NCBI GenBank assembly: GCA_029265085.1
Contig: JAJUJY010000005.1
Location: 1-64,000 of the forward strand
Direction of reading: 5' to 3'
Source: Chloroflexota bacterium
Lineage (GTDB): Bacteria > Chloroflexota > Anaerolineae > Anaerolineales > Anaerolineaceae
Length of the DNA: 64,000 bases
Shown here: one piece after another, positions 26,589 through 35,120 of the stretch
Position numbering within the stretch: the stretch's first letter is position 1
Layout of the letters: every line of letters begins with the position of its first letter
Made by a program: the position numbers and the translations under genes
The notes under the pieces: generated by a model
Seen by the model: only the letters and a program-made list of their open reading frames with translations
Told to the model about the DNA's origin: nothing
Databases searched by the model: none

Positions 26589-27252
26589 ATGGCGCATCAT
26601 CGTCATCGGTTTGATAGCGCTCGCACTAGCGTTCACGATTACCGCGGCTGTGTTTAACTGGAATAATTACCCATCAGAACAGCAGCTTTCCCGCTTTGAA
26701 AAGCTGTTTGGCAGCCCAGGCCAACATTCTCCTGATCTCGAACAGGCCTCAACGGGTGTCAGCATGATCATGCGGTTAATTTCCATCTACTTAAGCTGTG
26801 TCTTTGTGCTCTATGCAATCCCTGGCCGGATCCGCCGTATCAGCCAAAACCTGCCCACCCGCCCGCTGGGCTGGTTTCAATTGATCCTGTTGGGACTATT
26901 GGTTTCATTAATTTCCCTTGGGGTGATGCTGTCGTCCTTGATTTCCCTGGGCACAGTCCCAATTATCTTATTGGTGATGATCTTGCAGTTTATTGGCACC
27001 TTGACCGGCCTGACAGCACTGATGTACAAAACAGGCAAATTTCTGATGGAACGCGCAAATTGGGGGCATAGTTCTCCCTTAATCAAATTATTAGCCGGAA
27101 CCATTCTCTTTTTACCCTGGACATTTCTACCCTATGTGGGGTGGATATTTTTTGTATCGTTTTTTAGCCTGGGATTGGGGATCGCTTTAAAAACCCGTTT
27201 TGGCAGCCCCCAGGCCTGGAACTTAAACCCATTGTACGAGGAAGGTAATTAA
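26581..27252 (+). CDS. Polytopic membrane protein of unknown function
   Basis: A 223-residue protein with about five hydrophobic segments (about 6-25, 57-77, 95-120, 125-148, 170-200) and a short loop of about 30 residues after the first. No catalytic motif or known family is visible. It lies between the candidate anti-sigma gene (eight-base overlap) and the adaptor gene (one-base overlap, TAATG), so it belongs to the exporter operon. It could sense envelope state for the sigma factor or assist the transporter. Confidence 0.7.
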   Translation: MNKWRIIVIGLIALALAFTITAAVFNWNNYPSEQQLSRFEKLFGSPGQHSPDLEQASTGVSMIMRLISIYLSCVFVLYAIPGRIRRISQNLPTRPLGWFQLILLGLLVSLISLGVMLSSLISLGTVPIILLVMILQFIGTLTGLTALMYKTGKFLMERANWGHSSPLIKLLAGTILFLPWTFLPYVGWIFFVSFFSLGLGIALKTRFGSPQAWNLNPLYEEGN

Positions 27253-28661
27253 TGAAACGCCGAAACATTATTGTCATAATCGTCGTTGTTCTGGCGATCG
27301 CCGGATATTTCGCGGTCAGCCAGATTCAAAAAGCGCAAAAAGCGATGGCCGGGAATTTTCAAACCACCACCATCGAGCGCGGACAACTGGTTGCATTGGT
27401 AGGAGCAACCGGAACAGTTCGTTCCAACCAATCTGCAATTATTGCCTGGCAAACGAGCGGGCAGATTGATTCGATCAATGTTGCCATTGATGAAGAAGTC
27501 ACTGCCAACCAGGTACTGGCTGAGTTAAAACGCAGCTCGCTCTCGCAAAACGTGATTCTGGCAGAAGCAGACCTGGTCAACGCCAAACAAGCCCTGGAAG
27601 ATTTGCAAGAATCAGAAGTTGCCCAGGCACAGGCACAGCTGGCGCTTTCTCAGGCTCAAGAAGCCTACGATAAAGCTGTGGAACGCCGCCAGAGCAAAGA
27701 TTACCGCCGCTCCAGCGATGCTACCCTGGAAGAAGCCCGCGCGAATTATCTAATGGCGGAAGCCGATGTGGATAAATACGAAACGCTATACGACCAGGTG
27801 GATGACCGTCCAGAAGATGACCTGACCCGTCTATCAGCTTATGCGGCATATGCGAATGCACAGCGCAGGCGCGACCAGGCACTGGCCAATTTGCGCTACC
27901 TGGAAGGAAAGCCTGACGACCAGGAAATCGCTATTGCCGATGGCAATGTTGCTGTAACAGAAGCCCAATTAGCTGATGCCCAGCGCAACTGGGACAAACT
28001 GAAAGATGGCCCGAATCCTGACCAATTGAAGGCCGCCCAGGCGCGAATCGATGCTATTGAAGCCACGATTCGGATGGCAAAACTGGTCGCACCCTTCAAT
28101 GGGACCATTACAGAAGTGCGGTCAATTATCGGCGACCAGGTCAACCCCGGCACGCTCTCTTTCCGCATTGACGATCTTTCTCGCCTGCTGGTGGATGTGC
28201 AAATTCCCGAGGTAGATATTAACCAGGTCAAGGTTGGTCAGGAAGCCAATATCACCTTTGATGCTATCCTGGGCAAAGAATACACCGGTGAAGTGATCGA
28301 AGTCGGCCGGGTTGGCAATGTAATTCAAGGCGCGGTGAATTTTACCGTCACGATAGAATTGAAAGATGCCGATGAAAGCGTACTGCCCGGTATGACCGCC
28401 GCGGTAAATATTATTGTCAACCAATTGGATGATGTCTTGATTGTGCCCAACCGCGCTGTCCGGCTGGTCAATGGGGACCGGGTGGTCTATACCCTGGGCG
28501 CAAACAATTTACCCGAACAGATCAAGATCCAGATTGGTTCCACTTCCGATATGTTCAGTGAAGTCATTGGCGGTGACATCAAAGAAGGCACCACCATTAT
28601 CCTGAACCCGCCCACTGAATTTATGGGCGGCGGTGGAGGCCCATTCGGCGGAATGAGGTAA
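27252..28661 (+). CDS. MacA/HlyD-type efflux adaptor protein
   Basis: A 469-residue membrane-fusion-type protein. An N-terminal anchor (5-23) precedes a lipoyl-like half (about 45-95), a long coiled-coil hairpin (about 98-270, rich in Ala, Gln and Glu), the second lipoyl half (KLVAPFNGTITEV) and beta-barrel domains (about 300-450). The C terminus is Gly-rich. It shares an operon with a MacB-type ATPase and permease. In organisms with one membrane such adaptors link the permease to the outer face. It starts one base inside the previous stop. Confidence 0.93.
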   Translation: MKRRNIIVIIVVVLAIAGYFAVSQIQKAQKAMAGNFQTTTIERGQLVALVGATGTVRSNQSAIIAWQTSGQIDSINVAIDEEVTANQVLAELKRSSLSQNVILAEADLVNAKQALEDLQESEVAQAQAQLALSQAQEAYDKAVERRQSKDYRRSSDATLEEARANYLMAEADVDKYETLYDQVDDRPEDDLTRLSAYAAYANAQRRRDQALANLRYLEGKPDDQEIAIADGNVAVTEAQLADAQRNWDKLKDGPNPDQLKAAQARIDAIEATIRMAKLVAPFNGTITEVRSIIGDQVNPGTLSFRIDDLSRLLVDVQIPEVDINQVKVGQEANITFDAILGKEYTGEVIEVGRVGNVIQGAVNFTVTIELKDADESVLPGMTAAVNIIVNQLDDVLIVPNRAVRLVNGDRVVYTLGANNLPEQIKIQIGSTSDMFSEVIGGDIKEGTTIILNPPTEFMGGGGGPFGGMR

Positions 28662-28664
28662 ACC

Positions 28665-29354
28665 ATGAGCGATTGGGTCATTGAAGCAATCAATATCACC
28701 AAGGTGTACCAGATGGGCGAAGTGCAGGTACACGCACTGCGCGGCGCCAATATGCGTATTGGCCGCGGTGAAGTGGTTGCAATTATGGGCCCTTCGGGGT
28801 CTGGAAAATCAACTTTGATGAATATTCTAGGTTGTCTGGATAAACCCAGCGGCGGCGAATATATCCTGGACGGTGAACCCATTTCCAAGCTTACCAGCGA
28901 CCAACTGGCCAGTATCCGTAACCGCAAGGTTGGGTTTGTGTTTCAGAGTTTTAATTTGCTTTCTCGCACCACAGCCTTAGGCAACGTGGAATTGCCTTTG
29001 CGCTATGCCGGTGTTACCCACGACCGGAAAGATCGAGCCAAAGCCGCTCTAGAGTCGGTCGGGTTGGGAGAACGCATTTATCACCGTCCAACTGAGCTTT
29101 CCGGCGGTCAGCAGCAGCGTGTGGCCATTGCCCGCGCTTTGATTAATGATCCGGCAATCTTGATGGCAGACGAGCCAACCGGCAACCTGGACTCCAAGTC
29201 GGGCAAAGAGATCATGGAATTGATCTTACGCCTGAACAAAGAACGCGGCACCACCATTATTATCGTTACGCATGACCCGGTCGTTGCGGCACAAACCCAA
29301 CGCACCATCCGGTTGTACGATGGTTTAGTGGTATCTGAAGGAGACAAGCAATGA
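28665..29354 (+). CDS. MacB/LolD-type ABC transporter ATPase
   Basis: A 229-residue ATPase. Walker A is GPSGSGKST, the Q-loop region is VFQSFNLLSRTTA, the signature is LSGGQQQRVAIARAL, Walker B is ILMADEPTGNLD, and the switch His is in VTHDP. This is the MacB/LolD/FtsE class, which drives mechanotransmission rather than classical transport. The stop overlaps the permease start by ATGA, and the gene begins three bases after the adaptor stop. Confidence 0.95.
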   Translation: MSDWVIEAINITKVYQMGEVQVHALRGANMRIGRGEVVAIMGPSGSGKSTLMNILGCLDKPSGGEYILDGEPISKLTSDQLASIRNRKVGFVFQSFNLLSRTTALGNVELPLRYAGVTHDRKDRAKAALESVGLGERIYHRPTELSGGQQQRVAIARALINDPAILMADEPTGNLDSKSGKEIMELILRLNKERGTTIIIVTHDPVVAAQTQRTIRLYDGLVVSEGDKQ

Positions 29355-30580
29355 ACCTCTGGCAAGCTTTTCTTGAAGCGCTGGAAAGCCTCAGTTCCAA
29401 CAAGCTGCGCTCCGGTTTGACCATTCTCGGTATTGTGATTGGTGTGGCGGCGGTCATCGCCATGCTGGCCGTAGGTGCTGGCGCACAAAACACCATCACC
29501 GGCTCGATCAGCGGCCTGGGCAGTAATCTCTTGTTTGTCTTTTCCGGCAACTTTAATAACGAATCTGTCCGCAACGTCAAACCTCTCACAATGGGTGACG
29601 CTGAAGCGATTGCAGATCCGTTCCAGGCCCCGCATGTGGCCGCCGTTGCCCCAGCCATTCAAGGAGATGGAGAAATCACCTATGCCGGAGAAAGCGCCAA
29701 CACCCAGCTTACCGGCATCACGCCTCAATATCAAACTGTGCGCAACTACGAACTGCTGGAAGGCGAATTTATCACCGAAGAGCACCTGCTTGGGCAGGCA
29801 TCGGTCGTGCTGTTGGGACCGGAAGTTGCTGATAAGCTCTTTGGCCGCCGCGATGGAATCACCGGCGAGACCGTGCGCATCGAAGGCCAACCTTTCCGCG
29901 TTCTGGGCGTACTGGAACCGAAAGGCGGTTCAAGCTTTGGCAGCCAGGATGATTTAGCCCTGGTACCGTTTACTACCGCACAAAATCGCCTGATCCGCCG
30001 CAACCGTGACCGGGTGGATATCATCCTGGCACAGGCCATCAGTGCCGATGAAGTTTCCGATGCCACAGAAGATATTGCCCAAATCCTGCGCGCCCGCCAC
30101 CGTACTAAAATTGGCGCAGACGACTTCACCATCTTCTCTCAGCAAGATTTTGTTGCCACAGCCCAGACAATCACCGGGGTTTTAACGATCTTCCTGGGTG
30201 GCATCGCGGCCATTTCCTTGCTGGTTGGTGGGATTGGTATCATGAATATCATGTTGGTTTCTGTTACCGAGCGCACACGTGAAATTGGCCTGCGCAAAGC
30301 CATTGGTGCGCGCAAACGAGATATTCTGATCCAGTTCCTGACCGAATCATCACTGCTCAGCTTGTTGGGCGGCGTCATCGGAATTGGCCTGGGTTGGCTG
30401 ATTGCCTTCATTGTTGGGCGGATTGCCGCAGCCAATAACACCGAGTTAATTCCGGCGGTCGGAATGGACGCCATTCTGCTGGCCACCCTATTCTCAACGG
30501 CAGTCGGCCTGTTCTTTGGTATTTACCCGGCCAACCGCGCCGCCAACCTGGAGCCAGTAGAAGCCCTGCGGCACGAATAA
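29351..30580 (+). CDS. MacB-type ABC transporter permease
   Basis: A 409-residue permease. One N-terminal helix (about 20-42) is followed by a large extracytoplasmic MacB_PCD domain (about 45-270), then three C-terminal FtsX helices (about 285-400) with the family-typical GGIGIMNIMLVSVTERTREIG (in part). Together with the ATPase and adaptor it forms a MacAB-like exporter; such systems move peptides, macrolides or lipoproteins. As the final gene of a sigma-factor-led operon, it is probably induced by envelope or antimicrobial stress; that is inference. A strong terminator follows. Confidence 0.94.
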   Translation: MNLWQAFLEALESLSSNKLRSGLTILGIVIGVAAVIAMLAVGAGAQNTITGSISGLGSNLLFVFSGNFNNESVRNVKPLTMGDAEAIADPFQAPHVAAVAPAIQGDGEITYAGESANTQLTGITPQYQTVRNYELLEGEFITEEHLLGQASVVLLGPEVADKLFGRRDGITGETVRIEGQPFRVLGVLEPKGGSSFGSQDDLALVPFTTAQNRLIRRNRDRVDIILAQAISADEVSDATEDIAQILRARHRTKIGADDFTIFSQQDFVATAQTITGVLTIFLGGIAAISLLVGGIGIMNIMLVSVTERTREIGLRKAIGARKRDILIQFLTESSLLSLLGGVIGIGLGWLIAFIVGRIAAANNTELIPAVGMDAILLATLFSTAVGLFFGIYPANRAANLEPVEALRHE

Positions 30581-30597
30581 CCTTCCTCGTTTAAATC

Positions 30598-30635
30598 AAG
30601 AAGCACAGCCTCCAAACGGTTGTGCTTCTTTTTTT
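30598..30635 (+). terminator. Intrinsic terminator of the sigma-MacAB operon
   Basis: AAGAAGCACAGCC (30598-30610) pairs with GGTTGTGCTTCTT (30618-30630) and is followed by a T run to 30635. It abuts the stop of the convergent gene at 30634. Confidence 0.9.
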
Positions 30636-31215
30636 ATTTAAGGTCGATGCCGGCAAGCCGGACTGCCTGCTGGTACCGCTCATCTCCCAAAAAGTAGCGC
30701 AGTTCCGGTTCAAACGTCTCCAGCAGCGGAATCAACTGGCTGGCAGGCCGCAGGCAGCTCCCCGGCTCATCCAGCATCAACTCAGTTTCATCCAGGGTAA
30801 TCTGGCCTTGCTCATCCAGGTCGAGCGGGTGCAAAATGCAGTAGAACGGCTTAAACTGCCAGGGATGCAGCCCAGCCGTATCCGCGGCCACCTGTAAGGC
30901 ACATTTATGGTCAGGGCGCAAAAAAACGCAGGCTGTTCCCCCGTAATGCGCCGGAGCATCCACAACCACAGAATGCAGCACCTGCCCGCTTTGGGAAAAC
31001 TCATCCGTTTCCTGGCGGCCATCCAGCCACCCGGCCGGGTTTTCATATCCTTCCGGCATGTTTGGAACAATCAAATCAGCATGAGCAAGGATATTCTGCC
31101 ACTCTTGCGTATCAATCCAGACCCCGTACAGGCAGCAAGCCGCCTTGCATTGGTGTAGTTTGCAGCGCTGCATCGGCTCCGATTTTAATAAACGCGGATT
31201 GATCTCGTAACTCAT
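30634..31215 (-). CDS. Cysteine-rich protein, DUF3109-like
   Basis: A 193-residue soluble protein with clustered cysteines: Cys18, Cys23, Cys27 and Cys28 (CKLHQCKAACCLYGVW), plus others in TACVFLRPDHKCALQ, FYCILHP and SCLRP. This pattern fits DUF3109/YkgJ-like proteins, which are thought to bind a metal or cluster. The ATG at 31215 has no ribosome site but a TACAAT box eight bases upstream (minus strand), suggesting a leaderless transcript. Function unknown. Confidence 0.8.
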   Translation of the reverse strand: MSYEINPRLLKSEPMQRCKLHQCKAACCLYGVWIDTQEWQNILAHADLIVPNMPEGYENPAGWLDGRQETDEFSQSGQVLHSVVVDAPAHYGGTACVFLRPDHKCALQVAADTAGLHPWQFKPFYCILHPLDLDEQGQITLDETELMLDEPGSCLRPASQLIPLLETFEPELRYFLGDERYQQAVRLAGIDLK

Positions 31216-31397
31216 CGCAGCGGATTGTAACACAGCCTGCTTAAATGGGCAGCCCTTCCCTGGTCAGTCCTCCTGATTTCACAGGATGTTAGTAACCGCC
31301 TTACTGCATTGAAAACGATTTTGCGGTACAATGGAAAACAAGGGGTATTCCCTTGAAGTAAACCATTTCCCAACTACATATAGAAGGAGCTCCATAC

Positions 31398-32339
31398 ATG
31401 AGTGCGTGGAAAGTCTTGCTGACAGACGGTCTGGAAGAAAACGGACAGGCTATCTTGCGCGCATCTGCGCAGGTCGATGACCGGACGGGTATCTCCGCTG
31501 ACGAACTGCTGCAGATCGTTGGCGAATATGATGCAATGATCGTACGCGGCCGCACCAAAGTTACCGCGGCTGTCTTTGAAGCAGGCAAGCGTCTCAAGGT
31601 CGTTGGTCGAGCTGGTGTTGGCGTTGACAACATTGATTTAAATGCCGCCAAAGCTCACAACGTGATCGTAGTTAATTCCCCCACCGCCACCACCCTGGCT
31701 GTGGCAGAATTAACCATGGCCTTAATGCTCTCCGTTGTACGCGAAACTCCGCGAGCTGATAGCGGAATGAAAAACGGGAAATGGCTCAAGAAAGAGCTGG
31801 AAGGCACCGAGCTTTGGAAGAAGAAACTGGGCGTGATTGGTTTTGGCCGCATTGGCGCCGCCGTAGCCAAACGTGCTGCCGCATTTGATATGGAAATTTT
31901 GGGATACGATCCCCTTATTCCTGGTGATGAAATCGCCAAACGCGGCGGAACCCCCGTCACCTTAGATGAACTGCTGGCTCAGGCAGACATCATCACCATG
32001 CACCTCCCGCTGACCGCCGATTCGCGCAATATGCTCAATGCAGCAGCCTTTGCCAAGATGAAAGACGGCGTGCGCATCATTTGTGCTGCTCGCGGCGGCG
32101 TGATTGATGAAGAAGCCTTACTTGCCGCTCTCGAATCAGGCAAAGTTGCCGCAGCCGGTCTGGATGTATTTGCCACCGAGCCGCCCGGCCCAACTGCCTT
32201 GGTCAATCATCCCCGCGTTGTCTGCACCCCGCACATTGGCGCACAGACCGCGGAAGCGCAAATCCGCGCTGCAGATGATATCTCCAATGAAGTCCTGACC
32301 GCGTTGAAAGACGAACCCTTACGCTGGCGGGTCGCTTAA
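31398..32339 (+). CDS. D-2-hydroxyacid dehydrogenase, SerA-like short form
   Basis: A 313-residue NAD-dependent dehydrogenase. The nucleotide-binding motif is GFGRIG (148-153). The catalytic triad is Arg232 (AARGGVIDEEAL), Glu261 and His279 (CTPHIGAQT). The length corresponds to 3-phosphoglycerate dehydrogenase without the C-terminal ACT regulatory domain, so it may make 3-phosphohydroxypyruvate for serine or act on other 2-hydroxyacids. The position before AARGG is Cys-Ala where most relatives have Asn/Asn-Thr/Cys. AAGGAG precedes ATG 31398. Confidence 0.9.
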   Translation: MSAWKVLLTDGLEENGQAILRASAQVDDRTGISADELLQIVGEYDAMIVRGRTKVTAAVFEAGKRLKVVGRAGVGVDNIDLNAAKAHNVIVVNSPTATTLAVAELTMALMLSVVRETPRADSGMKNGKWLKKELEGTELWKKKLGVIGFGRIGAAVAKRAAAFDMEILGYDPLIPGDEIAKRGGTPVTLDELLAQADIITMHLPLTADSRNMLNAAAFAKMKDGVRIICAARGGVIDEEALLAALESGKVAAAGLDVFATEPPGPTALVNHPRVVCTPHIGAQTAEAQIRAADDISNEVLTALKDEPLRWRVA

Positions 32340-32371
32340 TTCGCTTATTCGGGTTAGCCAGAAACCACAAG

Positions 32372-32424
32372 GCGCAGCACTTCTTTTCCCCAAACCGTTG
32401 GTAACAGATCTGCTGCGCATTTTT
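32372..32424 (+). terminator. Long-loop hairpin with T run
   Basis: GCGCAGCA (32372-32379) and TGCTGCGC (32411-32418) form an 8-bp stem with a 31-base loop, followed by ATTTTTAT. It probably terminates the dehydrogenase transcript, although the loop is unusually long. Confidence 0.55.
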
Positions 32425-32481
32425 ATATCTTGTGGGGTGGTCTGACCTGAGATCTATATACCTCTCGAAAGGATCTGGTCA

Positions 32482-33984
32482 ATGGAAGAAAAATACAAAA
32501 AGCTGTTAGAACTCATGGGCAAAGCCTGGGATGTCAATATGAGCATCGCCTTGCTTGGTTGGGACCAACAAACCTATATGCCGCCCGCTGGCGCAGAAGA
32601 ACGCGGCGAGCAGTTGGCCACCCTGTCTGAAATTGCGCATGAGATGATCGTTTCGGATGAAATGGGCAAGTTGATTGATGAACTGCTGCCCTATGCAGCC
32701 ACATTAGATCCGGATTCAGATGAAGCGCGCATGATCAAACAGGCCAAACGTGGTTATGACAAAGAAACCCGCGTTCCGGCTGAACAGGTGGCAGAATTCG
32801 CCCGTGTCACAGCCATTGCACAGGGCGCCTGGGTTAAAGCACGTTCGGAATCCAATTTCTCCATCTTCCAACCGCACCTGGAACGGATTGTTGAACTGCG
32901 CCGCAAATACGCAGAGTACTTCAAGCCTTACGATCATGTGTATGATCCTTTACTGGATGATTTTGAGCCCGGTCTCAAAACCGCCGATGTGCTCGAAATT
33001 TTCACCGCCCTGCGCCCGCAGCAAGTTGAATTGATTAAGGCAATTGGCTCGGCCAAACAGGTAGAAGATTCCTTCCTGCACCTGAAATACGATGACCAGA
33101 AGCAGTGGGACTTTGGCGTGGATGTGGTTACCCGCTTCGGATATGACTGGAGCGGCGGCCGCCAGGATCGCTCAGCCCATCCCTTCACCACCAGCTTTGG
33201 CATCGGCGATGTGCGCATCACGACCCGCATCATTGAAGACCAGGTCACTTCGGCCTTGTTCTCCACCATGCATGAAGGCGGCCATGCCATGTACCAGCAG
33301 GGCTTTGAAAAGAAGTTAACTCGCACCATCCTGGCTACGGGTGCTTCTCTAGCAGTCCATGAATCTCAGTCGCGCATGTGGGAAAACCTGGTTGGCCGCT
33401 CACGCCCCTTCCTGCGCTTCTTCTACCCGCGCCTGCAGGAAACCTTCCCGCAGCAGCTGGGCAATGTGGACATGGAGACCTTCTACAAGGCCATCAACAA
33501 GGTAGAACCCTCATTGATTCGTGTTGAAGCCGACGAAGCCACCTACAACCTGCACGTCATGCTGCGCCTTGAGCTGGAAATTGCCTTGATGGAAGGCAAG
33601 CTGGCCGTGAAAGACCTACCGGAAGCCTGGAATGCCCGCGTAAAGGACTATTTAGGTATTGTTCCGCCAAACGACCGCCTGGGCTGCCTGCAGGATGTGC
33701 ACTGGTCAGGTGGAATGATTGGCTACTTCCCCACCTACGCTCTGGGCAACCTGATCTCCGTCCAACTGTGGGAACGCATCCAAAAAGAGCTGCCCAACCT
33801 GGATGCCGAGTTTGAAAAAGGTGAGTTCTCCAGTCTGCTGGGTTGGCTGCGTGAAAACGTTCACCGCCACGGCGCCAAGTTCGAGCCGCAGGAACTTGTC
33901 CAGCGCGTTACCGGTTCCAAGATCGATCCTCAGCCGTACATGCGCTATTTGAAGACCAAGTATTCCGATATTTACGGTTTGTAA
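32482..33984 (+). CDS. Metallocarboxypeptidase M32 (Taq type)
   Basis: A 500-residue zinc carboxypeptidase, a full-length member of peptidase family M32. The zinc motif is His264-Glu265-Gly-Gly-His268, and the third ligand region is HESQSRMWEN (His293-Glu294). The family marker HPFTTSFG lies at 233-240 and GWDQQTYMPP near the N terminus. It removes C-terminal amino acids from peptides in the cytoplasm, with broad specificity except after Pro. It is preceded by AAAGGATC and appears monocistronic. No signal peptide. Confidence 0.96.
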   Translation: MEEKYKKLLELMGKAWDVNMSIALLGWDQQTYMPPAGAEERGEQLATLSEIAHEMIVSDEMGKLIDELLPYAATLDPDSDEARMIKQAKRGYDKETRVPAEQVAEFARVTAIAQGAWVKARSESNFSIFQPHLERIVELRRKYAEYFKPYDHVYDPLLDDFEPGLKTADVLEIFTALRPQQVELIKAIGSAKQVEDSFLHLKYDDQKQWDFGVDVVTRFGYDWSGGRQDRSAHPFTTSFGIGDVRITTRIIEDQVTSALFSTMHEGGHAMYQQGFEKKLTRTILATGASLAVHESQSRMWENLVGRSRPFLRFFYPRLQETFPQQLGNVDMETFYKAINKVEPSLIRVEADEATYNLHVMLRLELEIALMEGKLAVKDLPEAWNARVKDYLGIVPPNDRLGCLQDVHWSGGMIGYFPTYALGNLISVQLWERIQKELPNLDAEFEKGEFSSLLGWLRENVHRHGAKFEPQELVQRVTGSKIDPQPYMRYLKTKYSDIYGL

Positions 33985-34008
33985 GCCAATTTCGAAGAAG
34001 AGAAGCCC

Positions 34009-34040
34009 TTCCGCCCCTCCCCGCGAGGGGCGGAAAATTT
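34009..34040 (+). terminator. Terminator after the carboxypeptidase gene
   Basis: TTCCGCCCCTC (34009-34019) pairs with GAGGGGCGGAA (34025-34035) around CCCGC, followed by AATTTT. The stem is very stable and the T run short. Confidence 0.75.
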
Positions 34041-34197
34041 TCCCAAACCTGCAAATAACCTGCTGTTCGTTGCACTGCAAGGCAGGCAAAGCCAACCTTT
34101 AAAACTGCTCCATCCAACCAGCAGACCCGACAAAAATTTTTTGAATTTGTGGTTAAATGGATGTATTGTATGGTATCTTTTCCCTACGGAGGACTGC

Positions 34198-35076
34198 ATG
34201 AAATTTGGCGTCATACTTCCTAACTTTGGTCCGCAGGCCAGCCGCCTGTCCATCGTAGATACCGCCCTGGCAGCGGAAAGCCAGGGATTTGATTCCGTCT
34301 GGGCTACCGATCACCTGGCGCTGCCCAAGGCAGATGCAGACCGTTTTGGCACCATTTACGAAGCCATTACCACACTGAGCTTCCTGGCTGCCAGCACCCG
34401 TAAGATTCGCCTGGGAATTTCCGCATTGGTCCTGCCCCAACGCAACCCCGTGGAGGTCGCCAAAGCCATAAGCACCCTCGATGCACTCAGCGGCGGGCGC
34501 ACCATGCTTGCTGCCGGCATTGGCTGGTCAGCCGGTGAGTATGCCAACCTGGGCCAAAACTTTAAAAACCGCGGCAAACGCATGGATGACGCCCTGAAAG
34601 CCGTGCGCACCCTCTGGCGCGGAGCCGCCACAACCTCCTTTAAAGGCAAGTATTACCAGTTTGAGCAGGTGGTTGTTTCACCCAAACCTGTCCAATCCGG
34701 CGGACCGGCTTTATGGGTGGCTGGCGTTTCTGAGACTGCACTGCGGCGGGCTATTTTTTACGCCGATGGCTGGCACCCCACCAACATTACCGCCGAGCAG
34801 CTTCAGCAATCATTACATAAAGCCCGCCCCATGCTGGGACACCGTCCTTTTGATGTTTCCCTGCGCCTGAAACTGGGATTCAGCTCCGAACCTGAACCGG
34901 GCATGGCGCTATCCGGCTCCTCGCAGCAAATCATTGAGGCGCTGCAAGCATATCAATCCGCCGGGATGAATTATGCTGTCTTGGATTTTCAGGTAGAAAG
35001 TCTCTCACAGGCAGCCCGCGAAAAAGCCATGCAGCGCTTTCAAAAAGAAATCGCTCCGGTGTTTGCGCAGGATTAA
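34198..35076 (+). CDS. LLM-class F420-type oxidoreductase
   Basis: A 292-residue TIM-barrel enzyme of the luciferase-like monooxygenase superfamily. It starts MKFGVILPNFG, with GFDSVWATDHLALP, LGISALVLPQRNPVEVAK and FYADGWHPTN in typical positions. In this subgroup the cofactor is usually F420, sometimes FMN. The start ATG at 34198 follows GGAGGA; an in-frame upstream ATG has no such site. Upstream, TTGAAT (34141) and TATTGT (34164) could form a weak promoter. The substrate is unknown. It seems to be a single-gene transcript. Confidence 0.9.
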   Translation: MKFGVILPNFGPQASRLSIVDTALAAESQGFDSVWATDHLALPKADADRFGTIYEAITTLSFLAASTRKIRLGISALVLPQRNPVEVAKAISTLDALSGGRTMLAAGIGWSAGEYANLGQNFKNRGKRMDDALKAVRTLWRGAATTSFKGKYYQFEQVVVSPKPVQSGGPALWVAGVSETALRRAIFYADGWHPTNITAEQLQQSLHKARPMLGHRPFDVSLRLKLGFSSEPEPGMALSGSSQQIIEALQAYQSAGMNYAVLDFQVESLSQAAREKAMQRFQKEIAPVFAQD

Positions 35077-35105
35077 AAAAAAACAAGCATCCGGACGGGT
35101 TGGAC

Positions 35106-35120
35106 TATAATTGACACATG
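35106..35120 (+). promoter_or_regulatory. -10 box directly before the lipoprotein start
   Basis: TATAAT (35106-35111) is six bases before ATG 35118, with no ribosome site between. This implies a leaderless mRNA. Confidence 0.55.

Noticed and set aside
29108..29890. A 260-codon open frame on the minus strand
   Set aside because: It lies opposite the MacB-type ATPase and permease genes and has no motif; it is a shadow of the codon bias.
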